From the NCBI GenBank assembly GCA_002413325.1, contig DHWT01000293.1:1-16949 (forward strand): a DNA stretch of 16,949 nucleotides. The letters are read 5' to 3'. The notes beneath the pieces were generated by a model. That model was not told the DNA's origin. It saw only the letters and a list, made by a program, of their open reading frames with translations, and searched no databases. This document shows, one piece after another, positions 5,792 through 13,238 of this stretch. Source of the DNA: Chitinophagaceae bacterium UBA5175 (lineage in GTDB: Bacteria > Bacteroidota > Bacteroidia > Chitinophagales > Chitinophagaceae). Made by a program: the position numbers and the translations under genes. How positions within the stretch are numbered: position 1 is the stretch's first letter; every line of letters begins with the position of its first letter.

Positions 5792-7774
5792 ATGCATATG
5801 AAGAAGTTATTCTTAGCCTGGTTTTTATTGATCAGCATGTTTTTCTTAAATGCACAAAATGAGCGCAACGACACTTTGTTATACAATCCGCATGATTTTT
5901 TTTTACAGGGCTTTAATCCAAATCCCGGCAATGCCTACCGTTCTGCAAATGGAACTCCGGGGCCTATGTATTGGCAAAACAGTGCCAGTTACCTGATACA
6001 TGCCATTCTAAGTGAAAAAGATACAAGCATTACGGGAGATGTCATGATCTCATATACCAATAATAGTCCAGACAAACTGGATTACCTGTGGCTGCAACTG
6101 GATCAAAACCTGTTTAATCCGGCTTCGAGAGGCGCGGCAGCAATTCCTGCTTCAGGAGACCAGATGGGTGTACTGGGTTTTGACCGGGGCGGTTATCATA
6201 TTGCCCGCATAACGGTAACTTATGGCGGGAAAACATACAACGTGCAACCGCTGATCTCAGATACCCGGATGCAAATTCGATTAAACAGCGCCTTACTTCC
6301 CAAAGGGGATCATTTGGTTATTAAAATAAATTACAGTTTTTCAATTCCTGCTTATGGCGCTGACCGCATGGGCAGATTATATACTAAAAAGGGCGTTGTT
6401 TATACCATAGCGCAATGGTATCCGCGCATGTGTGTGTATGATGATGTGGAAGGCTGGAATACGCTTCCATATATGGGCCTGGGCGAGTTTTATTGTGATT
6501 ACGGCAATTTCGATTACTACATCACGGCACCTTCAGAAATGATTGTTTACGGTTCAGGAGATCTGCAAAATACTACAGAGGTCTTAACAACCGGAGAAAT
6601 AAGAAGGCTGGAAAAAGCAGCAGGAAGCGATAAAACCGTTTCAATCATCAACGTGGATGAAATTGGAAAACCCTCCATGCGCCCGGCCGGCAAAGGAAAT
6701 CTAACCTGGCATTTTACCATGAAGAACACCCGGGATGTTGCCTGGGCGGCATCAAAGGCCCTGGTATGGGATGCCGCAAAAGTAAACCTCCCCTCCGGCC
6801 GCCATGTGGTGGCCATGTCTGCGTATCCGCCGGAAAGCCAGGGAGATACCGCCTGGTCCAGGGCCACGGAATATTTAAAATACAGTATTGAAATTTATTC
6901 AAAAAACTTTTTTGAATATCCCTGGAACAAGGCTGTTAATATAGGCTCGAATATCACCGGCATGGAATATCCCGGAATGATTTTTAATGATTACAAAAGT
7001 ACGAAGGCCCCTTTGTGGTTTGTGATTGCGCATGAGATCGGGCACAACTGGTACCCCATGATTGTGGGCTCCAACGAAAGAAAATACATGTGGCAGGATG
7101 AAGGCTTTAATTCCTATATAAATTATTACGCCAACGAGATCTTCAATAAGGGTGAATATGCAAATGACCCGTCATTATTTAATAAGGATCATTTTGCTTA
7201 CCTCGACCTGAAATCCCTGCCGGCGCTCCGGGATCCTTTAATGACTGTTTCTGAAGCAATGGATATTGGCCAGCATTACCAGTACTATGGTAAAACAGCC
7301 TACGGACTCAAATTGCTTCGCGATGTGGTGGTTGGAAAAGACCGGTTTGATTATGCTTTCAGAAAATATACAGAGTCCTGGGCGTATAAGCACCCCACTC
7401 CTTACGACTTCTTTCATTGCATAAACAATGCAGCAGGTGAGGACTTAAACTGGTTTTGGAAAGAATGGTTTTTTACAACCTGGACCCTGGACCAGGCGCT
7501 GACGGATGTAAAATATGTTGAAAATGATCCATCCAAAGGGGCATTGATTACGATTGAAAACAAGGGCAAAATGATCATGCCGGTGATTTTAAAAATTGTT
7601 CAGCTTAACGGGAGGTCAGAGAACATTCAACTTCCGGTTGAAATCTGGCAACGAGGCGGTATCTGGACAGTAAAATATACTTCTGTAGTTAAAATAGAAA
7701 AAGTCATCCTTGATCCTGATCATGTGCTGCCTGATATAGACAGGAAAAATAATGAGTGGAACGGGGGTAAATAA
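5792..7774 (+). CDS. secreted M1-family zinc metallopeptidase (aminopeptidase-like)
   Basis: The 660-aa product begins with a signal peptide (MHMKKLFLAWFLLISMFFLNAQ, cleavage probably before Q22), so it is exported to the periplasm or beyond. It then has an all-beta N-domain and an M1 catalytic domain. The zinc site is HEIGHNW with H414, E415 (catalytic) and H418, and the third ligand E437 in WQDEGFNSY, giving the HExxH-x18-E spacing of gluzincins. The exopeptidase motif reads GMEYP (390-394) where classical members have GAMEN. That variant is usual in the secreted Bacteroidota group as I know it. A tyrosine-rich YYGKTAYGL follows around 497-505 at the expected transition-state position. M1 enzymes cleave N-terminal residues from peptides. 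Two ATGs are in frame (5792, 5798), and starting at the second loses only MH. It is monocistronic and convergent with the LytTR regulator gene. Confidence 0.9.
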   Translation: MHMKKLFLAWFLLISMFFLNAQNERNDTLLYNPHDFFLQGFNPNPGNAYRSANGTPGPMYWQNSASYLIHAILSEKDTSITGDVMISYTNNSPDKLDYLWLQLDQNLFNPASRGAAAIPASGDQMGVLGFDRGGYHIARITVTYGGKTYNVQPLISDTRMQIRLNSALLPKGDHLVIKINYSFSIPAYGADRMGRLYTKKGVVYTIAQWYPRMCVYDDVEGWNTLPYMGLGEFYCDYGNFDYYITAPSEMIVYGSGDLQNTTEVLTTGEIRRLEKAAGSDKTVSIINVDEIGKPSMRPAGKGNLTWHFTMKNTRDVAWAASKALVWDAAKVNLPSGRHVVAMSAYPPESQGDTAWSRATEYLKYSIEIYSKNFFEYPWNKAVNIGSNITGMEYPGMIFNDYKSTKAPLWFVIAHEIGHNWYPMIVGSNERKYMWQDEGFNSYINYYANEIFNKGEYANDPSLFNKDHFAYLDLKSLPALRDPLMTVSEAMDIGQHYQYYGKTAYGLKLLRDVVVGKDRFDYAFRKYTESWAYKHPTPYDFFHCINNAAGEDLNWFWKEWFFTTWTLDQALTDVKYVENDPSKGALITIENKGKMIMPVILKIVQLNGRSENIQLPVEIWQRGGIWTVKYTSVVKIEKVILDPDHVLPDIDRKNNEWNGGK

Positions 7775-7810
7775 GGTGGTTCAGTTTGGGATGAAAGTAT
7801 TTTATGTCAT

Positions 7811-7830
7811 AGGCTTTCAGTCGTAAGCCT
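7811..7830. terminator. weak hairpin between convergent genes
   Basis: AGGCTT (7811-7816), loop of eight, AAGCCT (7825-7830) lies between the M1 peptidase stop and the end of the response regulator gene. No good T-run follows on either strand, so termination is uncertain. Confidence 0.3.
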
Positions 7831-7831
7831 C

Positions 7832-8524
7832 TCAAACGATATTCAGCCTGCGGAATACATCTGCCTTATTGGCCTTGCTGACGGGGATCTCATTGCCTTT
7901 TATAAAAAGCAGGTTTTCCCGCATATCGTCGATTTTATGGAGGTTGACGATATAGGAACGGTGCACTTTGAGAAAATGCTGTTTACTGACTTTCTCTTCG
8001 AGGTTTTTGATGGTATTGTGGGTAATGTATTTCTTGCCGTCGATGGTCACGAATTTTACATAATCGCCCATGCTTTCAATATACAGGATGGAGTCATTGT
8101 TCAACCGGATCAGTTTGCCGTCGGTTTTGATATAGATGTGATCTGTTGCGCTGTTGGTTGAAATGGTTTCTTTGGAAGGCTGGATTTTCGCCAGAGCTTC
8201 CAGGAAGCGCTGGTAGGTAAACGGCTTCATCAGGTAATCGGATACGTTATACTGGAAAGCATTGTAGGCATATTCCGATTTGGCCGTGGTCAGGATCACT
8301 TTGGGTGAGAACGCGATCTGGTCCAGCAGCTCAAAGCCATTGGCGCCGGGCATTTCCACATCCAGGAAAATCAGGTCGACTGTGTGGCTGTTTAGAAAGG
8401 ACAGGGCATCGGTTACATTACTGAAATGCCCCCTCACTTCCACCTGGCCGCTTTTTTCACAACAATTCCTCAGGTAGTTGGCGGCTACCTGCAGATCTTC
8501 TACAATAATACAGCTGAGACTCAT
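7832..8524 (-). CDS. LytTR-family response regulator
   Basis: This is a two-domain transcription factor. The receiver domain (about residues 1-115 from the chosen start) has the acidic pair E9-D10, the phospho-acceptor D55 in LIFLDVEMPG, switch threonines T79-T80 and the conserved K100 in LMKPFTY. The C-terminal LytTR DNA-binding domain (about 130-230) contains IYIKTDGKLIRL, ILYIESMGDYVKF, and the strongly conserved FLKVHRSYIVNL and GNEIPVSKA. A TTG at 8530 adds two residues (M-F), but the ATG at 8524 overlaps the stop of the upstream HPt gene as ATGA. That is typical of translational coupling, so 8524 is preferred (230 aa). With the HPt gene and the divergent hybrid kinase it forms a phosphorelay. 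Targets are not visible. Confidence 0.93.
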   Translation of the reverse strand: MSLSCIIVEDLQVAANYLRNCCEKSGQVEVRGHFSNVTDALSFLNSHTVDLIFLDVEMPGANGFELLDQIAFSPKVILTTAKSEYAYNAFQYNVSDYLMKPFTYQRFLEALAKIQPSKETISTNSATDHIYIKTDGKLIRLNNDSILYIESMGDYVKFVTIDGKKYITHNTIKNLEEKVSKQHFLKVHRSYIVNLHKIDDMRENLLFIKGNEIPVSKANKADVFRRLNIV

Positions 8525-8925
8525 GAACAATTATTATTAAATACTTCCAAATTTTTCTTTTCTTCTTCTATAATCTGTTTACTCTGGAATATTTTATTTT
8601 TCAGCGTTTCATAATCGCCCGACAGTTCACCGGGTGAAGCTGCCTGATCACATGTTTTTTCAAAGTCCTGACATAACTGCTGAACTGCAGTGAGTCCGAC
8701 GAATCCAAATACCGGTTTGAATTTATGAACGGCTGATCTCAGGGCCGCGAGGTTGCCGGAGGAATAACTGTATTCAATATGATCGGTTAAGGACTGGTAA
8801 TCATCCAGAACCGCCTCAAATACTTCCTGCAGGTACATATAATCGTCCCCATAGAGGCTATTGAGGTAATTCGCATCGATTTCAGGGTTGAAAACGAATG
8901 TATTACCGGTTTTCAGGTTATTCAT
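8521..8925 (-). CDS. HPt (histidine phosphotransfer) domain protein
   Basis: This 134-aa all-helical protein relays phosphate between receiver domains in the cytoplasm. The phosphorylatable histidine is H67 in SAVHKFKPVFGFVGL, matching the HPt core HxxKxxxxxxGxxxL. Flanking helices (VFEAVLDDYQSLTDHIEYS before, LQQ-type TAVQQLCQDFEKTCD after) fit the four-helix bundle. The C-terminus is a lysine- and glutamate-rich helix (IIEEEKKNLEVF). There is no kinase or receiver domain attached. Its stop codon overlaps the LytTR gene start (ATGA), so the two are cotranslated. Divergent from it is a hybrid kinase that has its own receiver but no HPt, so this protein is the obvious bridge. Confidence 0.88.
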   Translation of the reverse strand: MNNLKTGNTFVFNPEIDANYLNSLYGDDYMYLQEVFEAVLDDYQSLTDHIEYSYSSGNLAALRSAVHKFKPVFGFVGLTAVQQLCQDFEKTCDQAASPGELSGDYETLKNKIFQSKQIIEEEKKNLEVFNNNCS

Positions 8926-8936
8926 ACAATTGGATT

Positions 8937-8970
8937 CAACTATATTAACGCTTTAAATAATAATTATTAT
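8937..8970. promoter_or_regulatory. divergent promoter region with 14-bp palindrome
   Basis: ATAATAATTATTAT (8957-8970) is a perfect palindrome between the HPt-regulator unit and the hybrid kinase. On the minus strand TATAGTTG (8944-8937) is a one-mismatch match to TAnnTTTG just upstream of the HPt start. AT-rich palindromes arise easily by chance, so a regulatory role is tentative. Confidence 0.3.
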
Positions 8971-9159
8971 GCTCCCCGCGTTTTAATATTCAAATTATTT
9001 TATCTGATACCCTCCCTGAAATCCCGAATCCTGCCTGTATTACGGTCTGTCTATCAGGATATTGTTTTTTCCGGACTGGACCCGTCCAATTCAATTACCC
9101 AGCGTAAGAAGATTATCCGTTTTAACCAGTTCATCTTCCTGACCCTCTGCGGAACCCTG

Positions 9160-11157
9160 ATGTCCGTTGTCAGTTATTTTGCTTTAAGTCTCTATATCTC
9201 CGCCCTCATCAACCTTTCTGCGGGTTATATTTTTATACTGGCTTTCCACCTGAATTCCAAAAAGAGGTTTGAACTGGCCCGCATCATAGCCATTATCAAT
9301 CTCAATTTGTACCTGATTGTGATGAATTATATGGAGGGGTTGCGCGCAGGAGAATACCTGCTTTATTTCCCATACTTCCTGGTCATGGCCATGGTGATTG
9401 ATGTGAAAAGAAGCTTTGCAGAGCTCAAGTTTGTTTACCTGATTACTATAGTTTCTGTACTGCTTTGTCTGAACCTGAGCCCCTATGAAAATTATTACCA
9501 GGTGCGCATTGCCGGTATGTTTGCGCGTTTGTATACTTCCAACCTGGCGATCTCATTGACACTGACCACCTTTTTCTCTTATTTTATTTTCCGGGTAAAC
9601 CGGGATCATGAAGAAGCGATCCTGAAAGAGAAGCATTTTGTAGACACCATTTATAATACCTCGCTGGATGGGGTGCTGATCATGGATGCAGAGCACCGCA
9701 GGATAATCGGCTGCAATAACCGGGCCTGTGAACTGCTGCATATCAGGCAAAAAAAGGAGATCGAAGGAACGGCTATCGAAGAATGGTTCACGAGTGAACA
9801 TATTGAATTATTCAAGACGATAGAGGGGAATCTGGAAAACCAGCGGGCAAAGGACTGGCAGGGGGAACTGGCGCTGACATCTGCAGAAAGGACTTTTTTC
9901 GCCTTCGTGAATATTGTGCCATTCCGGGATCTTGAAAAGAGATTTTTAAAGATCAGTATCCTGGATATTTCGGAAATAAAGACGGCTCAATTCGAACTGA
10001 TGAAGGCAAAACAAAAAGCAGAAGTTGCTTCACAGGCTAAATCACGATTTCTTTCCAATATGAGCCATGAACTGCGCACGCCGCTAAACGGGATCATTGG
10101 TACCTCAAACTTATTGCTGCAGGAAAATTATCTTCCGGAACAGAAATCACACCTGGATATACTCAAGTATTCATCCGAGCATATGATGATGCTGATCAAT
10201 GAGATCCTTGATTTCGGTAAAATTGAAGTAGGGAAACTGCAATTGGGTGAACATCCGGTGGACCTTAGAAAATTCCTCGAAAAGATTAACCTGCAGTTTG
10301 CAGCCCAGGCCCATGCCAAGAAACTGGGTTTCAAAATGGATATTGATGAAAGCCTGGATATAGAGGTGATGACGGATGAAACCAGACTGAACCAGGTATT
10401 CAGCAACCTGCTGGCCAATGCGCTTAAATTCACCCATTACGGTGAGATTACCATGGTGGCAAAAAAAATATTTTCAACCAGCCAGAAAGCCACCATACAG
10501 TTTATGGTAAAAGATACGGGTATCGGTATTCCTGCCAATAAACAACAGGAAATATTTGAAAGCTTTACCCAGGCCGATGTCAATACCACGCGTAAATACG
10601 GGGGCACCGGGCTTGGCCTGGCCATTACTAAAAAGCTGGTGAGCCTGTTTCATGGAGAATTAAAACTGGAAAGTGAAGAAGGCAGGGGATCTACTTTTCA
10701 TTTTACGCTCAAGCTGGCCATAAACGAAAACAGGAAGCAGTATATCAATGAAGACCGTGTAAAACATTTGTCGAATTTCCCGGGCGTTAAAGTAATGGTG
10801 GCAGAAGACAATGCCATTAATATGTCCATCGCCCGCCGCTTCCTGATGAAATGGGGTATTGAAGTGAAAGAAGCCTATAATGGTAAACAGGCCGTTGACT
10901 TATTCTCCCAGCATGTTTTCGACCTGGTGCTGATCGACCTGGAAATGCCGGAGATGGACGGGATTACAGCCCTTGGCGAAATCAAAAAAATAAATCCGGC
11001 TGTACCGGCCATCGCCTTTACGGCAGCAGTATACGACAATATGCGCGCTGATCTTTTAATGAAAGGATTCATGGAATTCGTTCCCAAGCCCTTCCGCCCG
11101 GAGGATCTCCACAGTAAAATCTCCATGCTGCTTACTGCTAAAAGCAGTACGGTGTAA
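9160..11157 (+). CDS. hybrid histidine kinase: multi-TM sensor, PAS, HisKA, HATPase_c, REC (true start probably upstream of 9160)
   Basis: Numbering is from the first in-frame ATG. Residues 1-146 hold about five hydrophobic helices, an integral inner-membrane sensor. PAS is about 155-275 (TSLDGVLIMDAEHRRIIGCNNRACELL). HisKA has the autophosphorylated H303 in SNMSHELRTPLNG. HATPase has the N box (N411, NLLANALKFT), G1 DTGIGIP near 452 and G2 GGTGLGLAI near 482. The receiver (about 542-660) has E549-D550, phospho-acceptor D593 in LIDLEMPEMDG and K643 in VPKPF. All catalytic residues are intact. It lacks an HPt domain, which the divergent gene supplies. The frame is open back to 8791, and codons from about 9001 read like kinase sequence (LDPSNSITQRKKIIRFNQF). 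That stretch contains no ATG, GTG or TTG. Starting at 9160 would cut through the first membrane helix, so the annotated start is doubtful. Confidence 0.92.
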   Translation: MSVVSYFALSLYISALINLSAGYIFILAFHLNSKKRFELARIIAIINLNLYLIVMNYMEGLRAGEYLLYFPYFLVMAMVIDVKRSFAELKFVYLITIVSVLLCLNLSPYENYYQVRIAGMFARLYTSNLAISLTLTTFFSYFIFRVNRDHEEAILKEKHFVDTIYNTSLDGVLIMDAEHRRIIGCNNRACELLHIRQKKEIEGTAIEEWFTSEHIELFKTIEGNLENQRAKDWQGELALTSAERTFFAFVNIVPFRDLEKRFLKISILDISEIKTAQFELMKAKQKAEVASQAKSRFLSNMSHELRTPLNGIIGTSNLLLQENYLPEQKSHLDILKYSSEHMMMLINEILDFGKIEVGKLQLGEHPVDLRKFLEKINLQFAAQAHAKKLGFKMDIDESLDIEVMTDETRLNQVFSNLLANALKFTHYGEITMVAKKIFSTSQKATIQFMVKDTGIGIPANKQQEIFESFTQADVNTTRKYGGTGLGLAITKKLVSLFHGELKLESEEGRGSTFHFTLKLAINENRKQYINEDRVKHLSNFPGVKVMVAEDNAINMSIARRFLMKWGIEVKEAYNGKQAVDLFSQHVFDLVLIDLEMPEMDGITALGEIKKINPAVPAIAFTAAVYDNMRADLLMKGFMEFVPKPFRPEDLHSKISMLLTAKSSTV

Positions 11158-11206
11158 CCATTTTCCCGACTTTTATGCCCGGTAACAAAGGATATCAAAA
11201 AATGTG

Positions 11207-11261
11207 TAACGGAGCCGGACTCCTAACGGTTTGTTAACAAATAAAATTTAGGGTTCCGTTA
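11207..11261. promoter_or_regulatory. TAACGG motifs and palindrome upstream of the lipoprotein gene
   Basis: TAACGG occurs at 11207-11212 and 11224-11229, and inverted as CCGTTA at 11256-11261. Between them lies the perfect 12-bp palindrome TTTGTTAACAAA (11230-11241). Such clustering fits an operator. The motif cores resemble the GTT-centred LytTR binding pattern, but the 17-bp spacing differs from the usual spacing of about 21-23 bp. The site is a proposal only. Confidence 0.3.
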
Positions 11262-11307
11262 AACCCCCCGGCCTGAATCCCTTCTCAGTAAAAAAATAAT
11301 CTTAATT

Positions 11308-12315
11308 ATGAAAGCAAACCTCATTCGCAGGATCACGCTGGCCATCATCCTGGTATCCTGCATCAGCATGTTTTCCTGTAAAAAGGATACAGCTGCCACT
11401 TCAGGTACCACAACGGCAAACCTAAGCACGGCAGGCGACGACCAGCAACAGGTATCCAATGAATCAGATATCATCAGCAATGATGCCAATACGGCGCTGA
11501 ACGGGCAATCTGATTTTTCAGGTTCCCTCAGCAGTTCTGTTTCGCTAACGGGTAATACCGAAGTAAACAGCGTGAATGAAAATACGCAGGTTTCCAGCCT
11601 GGTCAATGTGCATCAGTTTATTTGTGATGCCACAATTTCCTACGACACATCGAACAATCAGCGTACCATTACCATTGTATATGATGGCACCAACTGCTGG
11701 GGTAACAGAACTCGCACCGGAACCGTTATTATCAGCCTGCCCTATGGCCAGCATTGGAAAGACGCCGGCGCAACGGCAACCGTCACCATTGATACATTGA
11801 CGATTACCCGGTTACGGGATGGAAAGAGCATTGTACTCAATGGCACAAAAACCATCACGAATGTAAGCGGCGGCCTGCTGAAAGACCTGGCTACTTTGCA
11901 GACCATTACGCACACTATTACAGGCAGCCTGAAGGTAGATTTTGAAAGCGGTATATCCAGGACCTGGAATGTATCAAAACAACGCGTGTTTACCTATGAT
12001 AACGGAATTGTGATTGCCACTACGGGCACCTATTCAGATGGAACGGATAATAATATTGCAGAATGGGGAACGAACCGTTTCGGTGAAACATTCAAGAGTC
12101 TGATCAGTACACCCAAAGTGATCCGCCAGGATTGTGACTTCAGGCTGGTGAGCGGTCAGAATACCGTAAAATCTGATAAGGGAACTTCCGTCATTACTTA
12201 TGGGCTGGACGCCGCTGGCGAACCAACCGGCTGTCCGGGTTCAGGAACTTATTATTTCAAACTGGTATGGACTGGTGCGAACGGAAATACATTTACCATT
12301 ATCCGTCCTTATTAA
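11308..12315 (+). CDS. predicted lipoprotein of unknown function
   Basis: The 335-aa product has a lipoprotein signal peptide (KANLIRRITLAIILVSCISMFSC). The most likely lipidated residue is C24, followed by KKD, a common mature start in Bacteroidota; C18 in LVSC is an alternative. Residues 27-100 are rich in S, T, N, D and Q and probably form a disordered linker. The rest has a beta-rich, alternating pattern (TITIVYDGTNCWGNRTRTGTVIISLPYG, LKVDFESGISRTWNVSKQRVFTYDNGIV, GTYYFKLVW) and several cysteines that could pair (for example those in FICDATI, NCWG, QDCDFR and TGCPG). I do not recognise a named family. It is likely an outer-membrane or surface protein. It starts 150 bp after the hybrid kinase, with candidate operator motifs in between, and may be part of its regulon; that is inference. 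Confidence 0.8.
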   Translation: MKANLIRRITLAIILVSCISMFSCKKDTAATSGTTTANLSTAGDDQQQVSNESDIISNDANTALNGQSDFSGSLSSSVSLTGNTEVNSVNENTQVSSLVNVHQFICDATISYDTSNNQRTITIVYDGTNCWGNRTRTGTVIISLPYGQHWKDAGATATVTIDTLTITRLRDGKSIVLNGTKTITNVSGGLLKDLATLQTITHTITGSLKVDFESGISRTWNVSKQRVFTYDNGIVIATTGTYSDGTDNNIAEWGTNRFGETFKSLISTPKVIRQDCDFRLVSGQNTVKSDKGTSVITYGLDAAGEPTGCPGSGTYYFKLVWTGANGNTFTIIRPY

Positions 12316-12333
12316 TCCGTACTATTTTCGGCG

Positions 12334-12378
12334 CCCCCCTCTCTGTTATCCAGACGGGGGGTTCTTATTTTAAGAACC
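12334..12378. terminator. overlapping hairpins, bidirectional terminator between convergent genes
   Basis: Six C (12334-12339) can pair with six G (12356-12361), with TCT...AGA adding to the stem, followed by TTCTTATTTT: a plus-strand terminator for the lipoprotein gene. The second hairpin GGTTCTTA (12360-12367), loop TTT, TAAGAACC (12371-12378) uses two of the same G bases, so the two stems compete. The second stem is symmetrical and could serve the facing M48 gene. Confidence 0.7.
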
Positions 12379-12388
12379 GGCCTTGCGG

Positions 12389-13195
12389 TTAATGCACCGA
12401 CCCGGTATAATATTTCATAGCTTCGGGCATCTCTTTTTTCAGATCATCAATTCTTTGCTGGTCTGCAGGATGATCGCTCAATAATACAGGAGGTTTTTCT
12501 CCTCCCATGGAAGCCATACGCGTCCAGAACGGGATTGCTTCCTGTGGGTCATACCCGGCCATGGCGGCGAAAATTAATCCGTAATGATCTGCTTCACTTT
12601 CCTGCTTGCGAGAATAGGGAAGCAATACCCCGATTTGTGCCGCTGGTCCATAAACCTGGTTAAAAATATTTACTGTATTCGGATTGCTTCCCAAAGCAAC
12701 ATCCCCTGCCACCTGAATGCCCTGTGCCAGCATTTGCTGGCTCATACGTTCCCTGCCATGACCCGCCACTGCATGTGTAATTTCATGTCCCAGCACAATG
12801 GCCAGGGCGGTTTCATTCTGGGTGAAGGGCAACAAACCGGTATAAACAACTACTTTTCCTCCCGGCATACACCAGGCATTGACTTCCTTGCTTTCGACCA
12901 GGTTGAATTCCCAGGTATAACCTTTCAGCTCATCTCCCGCGCCATGTTCATTATAATATTTGGTAATCGCGGTTGAAATCCGGTTTCCGACCCGGCGAAC
13001 CATTTCCTGGTTCCTGTTGGTGGATGGAACCAACTGGTTTTTGGATAAAAAATCTTTGTACTGTGTCAGCGCCATGGTCTGTACATCCGATTCTGAAACC
13101 AGGTCGAGCTGACTGCGCCCGGTAATTGAATTTGTTTTACAGGCGGAAAATGAAACGGACAGAAAAAGTAAAAGGGATGACAGGATATACTTCAT
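12389..13195 (-). CDS. M48-family zinc metalloprotease, lipoprotein
   Basis: The 268-aa product is a periplasm-facing lipoprotein peptidase. The signal peptide ends in a lipobox (SVSFSAC, C19), followed by the SITGRSQLDLVS segment common in this group. The zinc site is HEITH (H137, E138, H141) in LAIVLGHEITHAVAGHG, with the third ligand E201 in SEADHYGL, as expected for M48 (HExxH plus ExxxG-type ligand). NAWCMPGGKVVVYTGLL upstream is the usual M48 edge-strand motif, and SDHPADQQRI (240-249) matches the conserved S-x-HP segment near the C-terminus. Relatives such as BepA, LoiP and YcaL act in outer-membrane protein quality control, so that role is likely but inferred. It lies 43 bp after the LLM oxidoreductase gene on the same strand and is convergent with the lipoprotein gene. 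Confidence 0.93.
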   Translation of the reverse strand: MKYILSSLLLFLSVSFSACKTNSITGRSQLDLVSESDVQTMALTQYKDFLSKNQLVPSTNRNQEMVRRVGNRISTAITKYYNEHGAGDELKGYTWEFNLVESKEVNAWCMPGGKVVVYTGLLPFTQNETALAIVLGHEITHAVAGHGRERMSQQMLAQGIQVAGDVALGSNPNTVNIFNQVYGPAAQIGVLLPYSRKQESEADHYGLIFAAMAGYDPQEAIPFWTRMASMGGEKPPVLLSDHPADQQRIDDLKKEMPEAMKYYTGSVH

Positions 13196-13220
13196 AAGGT
13201 GTATAATTTTTAATTCCGAT

Positions 13221-13235
13221 GCATAAATATTATGC
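13221..13235. repeat. 15-bp palindrome between LLM and M48 genes
   Basis: GCATAA (13221-13226), spacer ATA, TTATGC (13230-13235) is a perfect 6-bp inverted repeat in the 43-bp gap upstream of the M48 start. It could be an operator or chance. There is no T-run to make it a terminator. Confidence 0.3.
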
Positions 13236-13238
13236 CAA

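Noticed and set aside
8525..8530. TTG at 8530 as the start of the LytTR regulator
   Set aside because: The ATG at 8524 overlaps the HPt stop as ATGA and begins exactly at the receiver domain; the TTG adds only two residues.
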